From Auraticoccus monumenti (lineage in GTDB: Bacteria; Actinomycetota; Actinomycetes; Propionibacteriales; Propionibacteriaceae), in the NCBI RefSeq assembly GCF_900101785.1, contig NZ_LT629688.1, positions 806,001 to 870,000 on the forward strand: DNA of 64,000 bases. The letters run 5' to 3'. Numbering within the stretch: the stretch's first letter is position 1; each line of letters opens with the position of its first letter. Made by a program: the position numbers and the translations under genes. This document shows, piece by piece, positions 26,926 through 34,751 of this stretch. The notes under the pieces are model-generated. The model was not told the DNA's origin. It saw only the letters and a list, made by a program, of their open reading frames with translations, and searched no databases.

Positions 26926-27120
26926 CGCAGAGAGGCGAGCACGAGCAGGGTGGTGGTGCAGGACGCTCGCCAGCGCGGTTGGCCTCCAGCGGGTCGCCGT
27001 GGTCAGGGCAGAGACGGAGACGGGGCACCGGTGGGAAGCAGGTCAGGGGCGGGTCCCCTCCACACGTGCAGCGGGCAGGCCCGCATGGGAGGGGCATGCC
27101 AACAGCGCGGGACAGGCTCG

Positions 27121-27200
27121 CGCGACCGGCAGACCAGCAGCGCGACCGGCACACCAGCAGCGCGACCGGCACACCAGCAGCGCGACCGGCAGACCAGCAG
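27121..27200. repeat. 20-bp tandem repeat, array B (four units)
   Basis: Four contiguous 20-bp units, CGCGACCGGCAGACCAGCAG with the eleventh to fifteenth bases reading AGACC in units 1 and 4 and ACACC in units 2 and 3. No spacers, so it is not CRISPR-like. Confidence 0.92.
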
Positions 27201-27279
27201 CAGGACGCGCGCCGGGCAAGGCGCAGCGGCGTCACCTCCGCACCGATGTCGGTGCGGGAGTGACGCCGCGGCCAGGCGT

Positions 27280-29541
27280 TCACACCGTGGCGGTCACCGT
27301 GTGGGTGCCGGCGGCGAGCTCCTGGTCCGGGGCGCCGGGCAGCTGCACCAGGGCGGACGTCCCCTCGGGCACGGTCACCTGGACGGTCAGCCGGTCGCCC
27401 TCGCGGTCCCAACGGACCCGGGCCCGGCCGTGCGGGGTGTCCAGGGCGCTCTCGGCCCAGCTCAGCCCGCCACCGGGACGCGGCGCGACCAGCAGCCGGG
27501 CGTACCCGGGCTCGAGGGCGGCCAACCCGCCGACGACGCGGTGCAGCCAGTCCGCCACCGCACCGAGGGCGTAGTGGTTGAAGCTGGTCATCTCGCCGAC
27601 GTTGATGGTGCCGTCGGGCATCATCGAGTCCCAGCGCTCCCAGATGGTCGTCGCCCCCATGGTCACCGGGTACAGCCAGGACGGGCACTCCCGCTGGAGC
27701 AGCAGCCGGTAGGCCTCCTCGACGTGGCCGGTGCTGGTCAGGGCGTCGGCGATGAACGGGGTGCCGGCGAACCCGGTGGAGATGCGGAACCCGCTCTCGG
27801 CCACCAGCTCGGCCAGCCGCGTCCCCGCCGCCTCCCGGTCGACGGCGTCGAGCAGGTCGAAGACGATGGCCAGGGAGTAGACGGTGGTGCAGTCGCTGTG
27901 GACCCGGCCGTCGTGCACGTACTCCCGGTTGAAGGAGGCGCGCAGCTCCTCGGCCAGGGTGGCGAGCTCCGCCTGCTCTTCGGTCCGCCCCAGGACGGCG
28001 GCCGCCTCGGCCACCAGCCGGGCGCTGCGCGCGGCGCAGGCGGTGGCCACCACGGACGGGTCGGCCTTGGCCCGGGCGGCGTCCTCCGGCGGGGCGTCGG
28101 GGTCGAGCCAGTCCCCGAACTGGAAGCCGGTGTCCCAGAGCCCGTTCGGTGACAGCTTCGAGCGGACCCGGCGGACGTGGGCGGTCATCGAGTCGAAGGT
28201 CTCGGCGAGCACCACCGGGTCTCCGTGGGCCTGCCAGACCGCCCACGGCACCCACACCGCCGCGTCGCTCCACACCGCCGTGGTGTCGACCGGTTGGAAG
28301 TCGGGCGGGTTCGGCATCCGCTTGATCAGGTCGGGCACCACGTAGGGCACCATCCCGTCGTGGTGGCTCTGCTCCAGGGCCAGGTCGCGCAACCAGTCCC
28401 GGAGGAAGTCCTGGACGTCGAAGAGCCGGACCGCGGTCGGGGCGAAGGCGGCGATGTCCCCGGTCCAGCCCAGCCGCTCGTCGCGCTGCGGGCAGTCGGT
28501 GGGGACGTCGAGGAAGTTCCCGCGCATCCCCCAGACCACGTTCTCGTGCAGCTGGCTGACCAGCTCGTCGGAGCAGGCGAAGTGCGCGGTGCGGCGCAGG
28601 TCGGAGCTGACCACCACCGCGGTCAGGCCCTCGACCAGGCCGTCCGGGTCGCCCGGCCAGCCGTCCACCTCCACGTAGCGGAAGCCGTGGAAGGTGAAGG
28701 TCGGCTCGAAGACGTCCTCGCCGCCGCTCAGGGTGAACCGGTCGGTGGCCAGCGCCCCGCGCAGCGGGCGGGTACCCAGCTCCCCGTGCTCCAGCACCTC
28801 GGCGTGCCGCAGCGTCACCGTCCGTCCTGCCTCCCCCGCCACGCTGACCCGCACCCAGCCGACCAGGTTCTGCCCGAAGTCGACCAGGGTCCTCCCGGCC
28901 GGACTGGTCCACACACGCTCCGGCACCCGCTCGCTGATCCGCCGCACCGGCGGGGCGACGTAGGGCTGGAGGACGGCGCGGTCGACGTCGACCTCGTGCA
29001 CCCCGGCCCAGGAGGAGTCGTCGTAGCTGACCTCGGTCCAGCGAGGGTCGTGCCGGCGGGCGTCGATGCTCTGCCCGTCGTAGAGGTGGTTGGCGGTCAC
29101 CGCGCTCGGGCCGGCCCGCCAGTCCCGGTCGCTGCCCACCACCTGCTGGTGGCCGTCGGCGAAGGTGACGGTCAGCTCGGCCAGCACGGCCAGCTCCTCG
29201 CCGTAGGGCGCCGTGCGGGTGCCCCACCCCAGCGGGGCGCGGTACCAGCCGTTGCCGAGCGCCACCGCCAGCACCGTCTCCTCCCCGTCCAACAGCGAGG
29301 TGACGTCGTGCTCGGCGTAGCGCAGACGCCACTCGTAGCTGCTCCACCCCGGGGTGAGGACGTCGGCGGTCACCGGGCGGCCCCCCAGCCAGACCTCCCC
29401 GACCCCGAGGGCCGTCCAGCGCAGCACCGCCGACGTCGGCGCACCGTGGCCCTGGTCGAGACGGATCCTCCGGCGCAGCAGCGGGGCGCCCTCGAAGTCG
29501 GCGTCGGGGGCGACGAAACGGACGGTCCAGGCGTGGCTCAT
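27280..29541 (-). CDS. Alpha-L-rhamnosidase (GH78)
   Basis: 753 residues from ATG 29541, with AGGAG eight bases upstream. Order: N-terminal jelly-roll domains (1-290), (alpha/alpha)6 catalytic domain containing the family block DVPTDCPQRDERLGWTGD near 340 with its acidic residues, and a C-terminal beta domain. No signal peptide, so it releases rhamnose from imported oligosaccharides in the cytoplasm. The frame is open for another 700 bp upstream, but that part has no family match. Lies 314 bp from the GH20 gene. Confidence 0.92.
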   Translation of the reverse strand: MSHAWTVRFVAPDADFEGAPLLRRRIRLDQGHGAPTSAVLRWTALGVGEVWLGGRPVTADVLTPGWSSYEWRLRYAEHDVTSLLDGEETVLAVALGNGWYRAPLGWGTRTAPYGEELAVLAELTVTFADGHQQVVGSDRDWRAGPSAVTANHLYDGQSIDARRHDPRWTEVSYDDSSWAGVHEVDVDRAVLQPYVAPPVRRISERVPERVWTSPAGRTLVDFGQNLVGWVRVSVAGEAGRTVTLRHAEVLEHGELGTRPLRGALATDRFTLSGGEDVFEPTFTFHGFRYVEVDGWPGDPDGLVEGLTAVVVSSDLRRTAHFACSDELVSQLHENVVWGMRGNFLDVPTDCPQRDERLGWTGDIAAFAPTAVRLFDVQDFLRDWLRDLALEQSHHDGMVPYVVPDLIKRMPNPPDFQPVDTTAVWSDAAVWVPWAVWQAHGDPVVLAETFDSMTAHVRRVRSKLSPNGLWDTGFQFGDWLDPDAPPEDAARAKADPSVVATACAARSARLVAEAAAVLGRTEEQAELATLAEELRASFNREYVHDGRVHSDCTTVYSLAIVFDLLDAVDREAAGTRLAELVAESGFRISTGFAGTPFIADALTSTGHVEEAYRLLLQRECPSWLYPVTMGATTIWERWDSMMPDGTINVGEMTSFNHYALGAVADWLHRVVGGLAALEPGYARLLVAPRPGGGLSWAESALDTPHGRARVRWDREGDRLTVQVTVPEGTSALVQLPGAPDQELAAGTHTVTATV

Positions 29542-29855
29542 CGGGTCGACTCCTGTGTCGGTGGGGGTGTGCTCGACAAGCCTCCCAGCAGCCGTCCCCG
29601 CGGAACAGAGGGGCGGGTACCCCGGTTGTGGCAGGTGACCGGCACGGCCCGAGTCCCCGGGCCCACACCACGCCGTCGCGGAACCCGTTCGTCGGGGCCG
29701 CGAGTGCGCCATCCGCCACGAGGCGACCACCGTGCCGGTCCTCAGCTCCCTCCCCACCGCGCTCCTGCGACGACCCGGACGCTGCCCTGCTGCGCGCGCC
29801 AGCCCGTCCGCCCAACCTGCCCGGTTGGTCGGCTCTGCGCCCTGTGCTGCCTCGA
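29542..29855. other. 314-bp spacer between GH20 and GH78 genes
   Basis: No gene supported. It has the AGGAG ribosome site of the rhamnosidase and a small CCAACC...GGTTGG hairpin at 29812-29828, 28 bp beyond the hexosaminidase stop, which is a weak terminator candidate. Nothing else stands out. Confidence 0.45.
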
Positions 29856-32800
29856 CTACCTGACGGCGATGTCGAAGATGCGGTGGAAGAACGGCCCACC
29901 CTGCTCCGAACGCGGGAGCACCACCTGGGCCACCGTCTTCCCCGGGTCGAGCGGCACCCGCTGCAGGAACACGTTGGCCGGACGCTCCACCCGGCTGCCG
30001 TCGCGGAAGTTGTTGTAGCCGGTGCCGACCGCCAGGCTCGACCCGCCCGAGGCCGGCTGGTGCCAGTCGGGCGTGACCAGCCGGAAGTCCTGCTCGGTCC
30101 CGTCGGTGTAGACGACGGTGCCCGTCCCGCTGACCGGGGCGTAGGCGCCGGTCAGCAGGAACCCGAGCTCCTCGCCCCGGCCCTGCACCTCCACCCGCTG
30201 ACCCGCCGCCCGGACGTGGTCGGGAGCGCCGAGCCCGTCCGGCCAACGGAGCTCGAACCCTTCCCGCACCAGCGGCTCACCGGGCCGGACGCCCTGCGCA
30301 GCCAGGGCCTGCAGGGAGAGGGACGAGCCGTCCCCGTCCACCCCGCCCCCGAGCCAGGCCGGTCCGGGATCGGCGTCGTCGGTCACCGCGTGCGCGTCGA
30401 AGGCCGACGCCAGGTCCCGGTAGGGCTGCTGCATCGTCACGGTCAGATCGGGCAGGTCGACCTGCTGGCGACCCGAGGTCACCTGGACGCCGAAGACCAG
30501 CTCCAGCTCCCCGGGCGGCGCCGCGGAGGTGACGTCGAAGCGGACGGTCTGCGTCCGGCCGGAGGCGACCGCGACCGGACGACGAGCCGGTGACACCTCC
30601 ACCCCCTCGGGTGCCTGGGCGGTCACGACCGCACGGATCGGCTGGCTGGTGGAGTTGAACAGCTCGATCTCCACCCGGGCGGTGCCGTCGGTGACGTGCT
30701 CGCTGGCGCTGCCCACCGTGGCCAGCAACGGGACCGTCCGGGCGGTGAAGGGGGCCGACAGGTCCAGCCCGCGGGGTCCGCGGACGTGGACTGTGCCGCC
30801 CCAGGTGTCCAGCCGCGGGTAGGTGTGCTCGGCACGGACGGTGAGCAGGTCGCTCTCCCGACCCGATGCCGGGGCGACGACCTCGGCCTCGGACTCGGTG
30901 CCGTCACCCCACTCGATCGTCGCGCTGAGGGTGCCGGGGTCGGCGCCGGGCACGGCGACGTCGGCGACGACACCAGCCACGCTCCGGGTGCGGTCCAGGG
31001 TGAGCACCCGTCCGGCTGCCTCGCCGGCCCAGTCCACCTCGGGGTCCACCCAGAACCGGGTCCCGGCGAACATCCACCGGGCCCCCTGGTGCCCCATCCG
31101 GGCCAGCAGGGGGGTGACGTCCTGGGTCGCCTCCGCCGGGGACCAGGCCTTCTCCAGGATGGCCGGCAGCCGGGGGAAGACCTGCTGCTGGATGTCGGGC
31201 AGCCCGCCCGTCATCCGCTCACCCCAGATCGGCGCCTCCAGCCCGATCACGTCGGCCGGCTGGAACCCGTACGCCTCGGGACGCTCCCCGGTCCAGCTGT
31301 CGACCAGGTCCTCGGGGTCCCAGTCGTAGGACATCCGGGTGCCGTGGCGGGGGTAGGGGTAGTCGAGGTAGAGCTGCTGGGTCGGTGAGACGATCACGGG
31401 TCGCCGCGGCTCGAACCACGACCGGTTCATCTCCCGGCTCTGGTCCTGCCAGTAGTGGTGCACCGTGCTGGGGTCCAGCCCGACGCCCGGGGCCGGGGAC
31501 CAGCCGATCATCGTCTTGCCGTGTGCCTGCACGATCGACTCCGCGCGCCGCACGAAGTCGACGTAGTCGTCGTGGGCCATCGGCGCCTCGTCCGCACCGA
31601 TGTGCAGGTACTCGCTCGGTGACAGCGCCGCCACCTCGCCGAGCACGTCGTCGATGAACCGGTAGGTGGTCTCGCTCGTGGGGCACAGCACCCCACCACC
31701 GCAGGTGAGCTCGGGGTAGGCCGCGATGGCCGCGGTCGCGTGGGCCGGCATGTCGATCTCGGGCACCACCTGGACGAAGCGCTCGGCGGCGTAGGCCACG
31801 ATGTCGGCGAACTGCTCCTGGGTGTAGAAGCCGGTGCGCCCGCCGGGCATGGACATGGCACCGCCCACCTCGGTCAGCCGCGGCCAGCTGTCGATCTCCA
31901 GCCGCCAGCCCTGGTCGTCGGTGAGGTGGATGTGCAGCACGTTGCCCTTGGAGGCCACCAGGTCGTCGATGATCGTCTTCACCTCGTCGACCTCGACGAA
32001 GTTGCGCGCCGGGTCGATCATCAGGCCGCGGTGGGGATAGCGCGGGTGGTCGGTGATGCTGACCGGCTCCACCGTCCAGGGCCCCGGCCGCAGCACGTCG
32101 CCGTACACCGACGCGGGCAGCAGCTGACGTAGGCTCTGGGTGCCGTTGAAGAGCCCGTGCGCGGTGGCGGCCCTGATCGCCACCCCGTCCGCGCTCACCT
32201 GGAGCGTGTAGCCCTCCGCCGCGGCGTCTCCGGTGGCGGCGGACTCGTCGAGCTCGAGCAGGACGTCCCCGGCCCGGGCCCCGTCCCGGGTCACCGGCAG
32301 CGCCAACCCGGTGGCCGGGCGCAGCTCCTCGGCCAGCAGACGGGCGACCGCGAGCGCCCCCTCCCCGGCCGCCACCACCCGGGTGGAGGTCCCGAGCTCG
32401 AACGGCTCGCCCTCGCCGGGCACCAGGCTGACCGGGGCGGGCAGCACCCGTCCCTCCTCCCCGGCGCCGGGCGGCGGGGCGTCCCAGACCTCGAGGGACC
32501 AGATCGAGTAGCCCCAGCCGGTGGCCAGCCGCACCCCCTGCACCCGCACGAAGGAGACGGGCTCGCTGCGGCCGACCTGGAGCACCTCCCGGCCACCGCG
32601 CCCGTCGTCCACGTCGACCACGGTCTCCCACTGCTGCCCGTCGTCGGAGACCTGCAGCTCGTACTCCGCGGCGTGGGCGTTCTCCCAGTAGACGACCACG
32701 TGGTCCACCGGGCTGGGCTCGGCCAGCTCGACCTGCACCCAGTCCCGGCTCGGGTCGTGGCTGCTGGCCGGCGGGTCGACCACTCCCTCGCGGGCGTAGT

Positions 32801-33044
32801 CCGAGCCCCACCGGGTGCCCAGGTCACCGTCGTTGACGTGCTCGGCGGCGAAGCGGGCAGGATCCCCGGTGTAGACGGTGGCCGCGCTCGCCGTGCCCGT
32901 CAGCGCGACGTCCCGGCCGACCGTCGGGGGCGGCGGCTCGGCCGCGGCCCGCCCGGCGGGGAGCAGCACCGCCAGCAGGGTCAGCGCCAGCAGGAGGGCG
33001 GCGACGGTACGGGGCCTCGTGGGGCCAGGAGCACGTGGGGGCAT
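29856..33044 (-). CDS. Secreted beta-N-acetylhexosaminidase (GH20) with discoidin domain
   Basis: 1062 residues. Signal peptide (Arg-rich start, Leu/Ala core to about residue 36), F5/8-type C carbohydrate-binding domain at about 45-190, GH20b domain at 205-325, GH20 TIM barrel at 330-690 with the catalytic Asp-Glu in HIGADEAPM near 478, a PKD-like segment, then NEW3-type and C-terminal beta domains (780-1062). It removes terminal GlcNAc/GalNAc from glycans outside the cell. A likely promoter is at 33107-33136. No cell-wall anchor is visible. Confidence 0.93.
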   Translation of the reverse strand: MPPRAPGPTRPRTVAALLLALTLLAVLLPAGRAAAEPPPPTVGRDVALTGTASAATVYTGDPARFAAEHVNDGDLGTRWGSDYAREGVVDPPASSHDPSRDWVQVELAEPSPVDHVVVYWENAHAAEYELQVSDDGQQWETVVDVDDGRGGREVLQVGRSEPVSFVRVQGVRLATGWGYSIWSLEVWDAPPPGAGEEGRVLPAPVSLVPGEGEPFELGTSTRVVAAGEGALAVARLLAEELRPATGLALPVTRDGARAGDVLLELDESAATGDAAAEGYTLQVSADGVAIRAATAHGLFNGTQSLRQLLPASVYGDVLRPGPWTVEPVSITDHPRYPHRGLMIDPARNFVEVDEVKTIIDDLVASKGNVLHIHLTDDQGWRLEIDSWPRLTEVGGAMSMPGGRTGFYTQEQFADIVAYAAERFVQVVPEIDMPAHATAAIAAYPELTCGGGVLCPTSETTYRFIDDVLGEVAALSPSEYLHIGADEAPMAHDDYVDFVRRAESIVQAHGKTMIGWSPAPGVGLDPSTVHHYWQDQSREMNRSWFEPRRPVIVSPTQQLYLDYPYPRHGTRMSYDWDPEDLVDSWTGERPEAYGFQPADVIGLEAPIWGERMTGGLPDIQQQVFPRLPAILEKAWSPAEATQDVTPLLARMGHQGARWMFAGTRFWVDPEVDWAGEAAGRVLTLDRTRSVAGVVADVAVPGADPGTLSATIEWGDGTESEAEVVAPASGRESDLLTVRAEHTYPRLDTWGGTVHVRGPRGLDLSAPFTARTVPLLATVGSASEHVTDGTARVEIELFNSTSQPIRAVVTAQAPEGVEVSPARRPVAVASGRTQTVRFDVTSAAPPGELELVFGVQVTSGRQQVDLPDLTVTMQQPYRDLASAFDAHAVTDDADPGPAWLGGGVDGDGSSLSLQALAAQGVRPGEPLVREGFELRWPDGLGAPDHVRAAGQRVEVQGRGEELGFLLTGAYAPVSGTGTVVYTDGTEQDFRLVTPDWHQPASGGSSLAVGTGYNNFRDGSRVERPANVFLQRVPLDPGKTVAQVVLPRSEQGGPFFHRIFDIAVR

Positions 33045-33106
33045 GGCGCGTCCGATCCGTCCCGCGGCCAGACGGGATGCGTCATCGGCACCGCGGGTCC
33101 GGGCCC

Positions 33107-33136
33107 AACCTAGGGAGTGCCGGGGGGCGGCGACAA
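33107..33136 (-). promoter_or_regulatory. Putative promoter of the hexosaminidase gene
   Basis: On the minus strand TTGTCG (33131-33136) and TAGGTT (33107-33112) are 18 bp apart, with the -10 about 60 bp ahead of the start. CAACCTAGG at 33106-33114 also matches the left half of the palindromes at 34475-34486. Confidence 0.45.
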
Positions 33137-33267
33137 GGGGTCCGGCCCCGACGAGGCGGCGGCGCTCCGGGCCGAGCGGCGGTCCGGTCAGGTGCCCGTG
33201 GGCGTCCGGGTCGACGCCGTCGCAGCGCGACGAGGGTGCGCGGCCGGGCCGCGGCCCACCCGGTGAC

Positions 33268-34221
33268 TCAGCGGAGCGCCCGGGACAGGCCGCCGGCGAG
33301 GCTGATCAGCACCTGACGCATGAAGAGGCGCTGGACGCGGACGAGCCGTCGCGGCAGCACGCCTCGCCAGCCCCTCCGCTGTCGGGAGGCCAACCGCAGC
33401 ACGACCCGGGTGCCACCGGTGGTGGGCAGCACGACGACCCGCAGACGCTGGCGCGTGGTGCGTCCGCGTCGGCCCTGCCAGGACGTGTCCCACTCGACGT
33501 GGCTCCCGGGGTGCCGCTCCAGCTCGACCAGGTCCATGGTGGTCGGCGGGTCCTCGGCGGCGGGGCGGCGCCGCTCGGGACGTCCGGAGGTGGTCTCCAC
33601 CCGCCACCTGCCCTCGCCGACCGCCTCGACCGAGATCGCCAGGATGTCCCACTCCGGGCGGCGGAGCGGGTCCGCGACCAGCGTCCACACCTCCTGCGGC
33701 GCAGCCGGGACGAAGCCGATGTGGGTGTGGCTGACCCAGCTCAGGTCCTCGGACAGCGGGTCCACCGGAGGCGGGTCGACCCCGTCGTCCAGCCCAGCCC
33801 GCAGCACGTCCTCCTCGACCCCGAGCCGGGCGACCACCCGGCCTACGAAGCCGGACGGCTCGTCGAGCAGGGCGTTCAGCAGCCCCAGGTCGTCGGACCA
33901 GTCCTTGATCCCGCGCATCACACCCAGGGCGCGCTCGGACCAGTCCAGACCCGCACCCTCGCGCAGCTCCTGGGGCGGCACCCGTGGCGAGGTGACGCCG
34001 AGGCGTGCCACCAGCTCGACGTGCTCGGTCTCCACCGCGGTGCGGGCAGCGGCCAGCATCACGCCACAGGACCGCAGCACCGCACCGGCCCGCCCGTCGG
34101 TCAGCAGCAGGGCGAGCAGGACGTGCTCGACGTCCACCTCGGGGTGGCCGAGACGGCGGGCTTCCTCGCTGGCCACCAGCGAGATCCGCTGGCTGGCGGC
34201 GAAGAGGTCGGACAGGCTCAT
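33268..34221 (-). CDS. ClpN-domain/SRPBCC fusion protein
   Basis: 317 residues. Residues 1-150 carry two Clp N-terminal repeat units (SLVASEEARRLGHPEVDVEHVLLALL and the second half with RVVARLGVEEDVLRAGL), the helical domain ClpA/ClpC use to bind adaptors and substrates. Residues 165-300 form an SRPBCC (polyketide-cyclase-like) ligand-binding domain (IGFVPAAPQEVWTLVADPLRRPEWD). No AAA+ module or membrane segment. It overlaps the HTH gene by 4 bp and so is made with it. A ligand-responsive partner for the HTH protein or a Clp-type adaptor are both possible; function unknown. Confidence 0.8.
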   Translation of the reverse strand: MSLSDLFAASQRISLVASEEARRLGHPEVDVEHVLLALLLTDGRAGAVLRSCGVMLAAARTAVETEHVELVARLGVTSPRVPPQELREGAGLDWSERALGVMRGIKDWSDDLGLLNALLDEPSGFVGRVVARLGVEEDVLRAGLDDGVDPPPVDPLSEDLSWVSHTHIGFVPAAPQEVWTLVADPLRRPEWDILAISVEAVGEGRWRVETTSGRPERRRPAAEDPPTTMDLVELERHPGSHVEWDTSWQGRRGRTTRQRLRVVVLPTTGGTRVVLRLASRQRRGWRGVLPRRLVRVQRLFMRQVLISLAGGLSRALR

Positions 34222-34469
34222 GGTCGGCTCCTCCGGGGGACGTCGATGGTCGGGTCGATGCGCTTGGCGTACTTCTTGTGCACGGCCTGCCGGGTGACGC
34301 CCAGGGCCTCGGCCACCTCGGCCCAGCTCATCCCGGCCCGCAGCGCGGCCTCGACCTGGCGCAGCTCGAGGGACTCGGTCAGCACCCGCAAGGAGGCCAC
34401 GGCCCGCAGCCCCCTGGCCGGGTCCTCGGTGTCGGCCGCCACCTCGGTCACCGGTCGGCTGGTCGTCAT
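34218..34469 (-). CDS. Small helix-turn-helix DNA-binding protein
   Basis: 83 residues. The segment VEAALRAGMSWAEVAEALGVTRQAVHKKYAKRI is a clear helix-turn-helix, preceded by a dimerisation-like helix. The ATG at 34469 lies six bases after a -10 box, so the message probably starts at the ATG. Two palindromes overlap the promoter and are likely its own binding sites. It is translationally coupled to the ClpN-SRPBCC gene. Confidence 0.85.
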   Translation of the reverse strand: MTTSRPVTEVAADTEDPARGLRAVASLRVLTESLELRQVEAALRAGMSWAEVAEALGVTRQAVHKKYAKRIDPTIDVPRRSRP

Positions 34470-34472
34470 GGT

Positions 34473-34515
34473 GTCAACCTAGGTTGCTACTCCCGTCGCT
34501 GTCAACCTCGGTTGC
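34473..34515 (-). promoter_or_regulatory. Leaderless promoter with two palindromic operators
   Basis: On the minus strand TTGACA (34500-34505) and TAGGTT (34476-34481) are 18 bp apart and the -10 ends six bases before the ATG. GTCAACCTAGGTTGC (34473-34487) and GTCAACCTCGGTTGC (34501-34515) are 28 bp apart; each has CAACC/GGTTG arms, one covering the -10 and the other the -35. A bound dimer at each site would block polymerase. Confidence 0.75.
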
Positions 34516-34751
34516 CTAGCGTCTGCGGTCAGAGGGTCGCCACCGGCCGTCGCGGACGACCATCCGGCCGCACTCGCGCCACGTCGAGCGTCCCCAGCCG
34601 CCGTGGCCCACCACGCCGTGGCCGAGTGCGGTCAGGTCGTCGCTCACGGGCGGTCGGAGCGACGACTCGGCCGCACTCGCGGCGCCGATGCGTCGGGCGG
34701 GGCCGGGGCCGGGGCGGAACCGGAGGTCCGGGACGGACGAGGAGGTGGTGC

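Larger units (their letters stand above)
26735..27279. other. 545-bp repeat-rich spacer without a gene
   Basis: No supported coding sequence. From left to right it contains three CGCAA units (26806-26820), about 2.5 copies of a 20-bp repeat (26829-26887), a long hairpin (26876-26925) and four exact-length 20-bp tandem units (27121-27200). It separates the thiamine-binding protein from the downstream end of the rhamnosidase gene. Confidence 0.6.

Noticed and set aside
27121-27200. CRISPR-like array
   Set aside because: The 20-bp units are directly contiguous with no spacers, and no cas genes are present.
28177-30018. Plus-strand frame across the GH78/GH20 genes
   Set aside because: Antisense to two well-supported glycosidases, with shadow composition and no domain.
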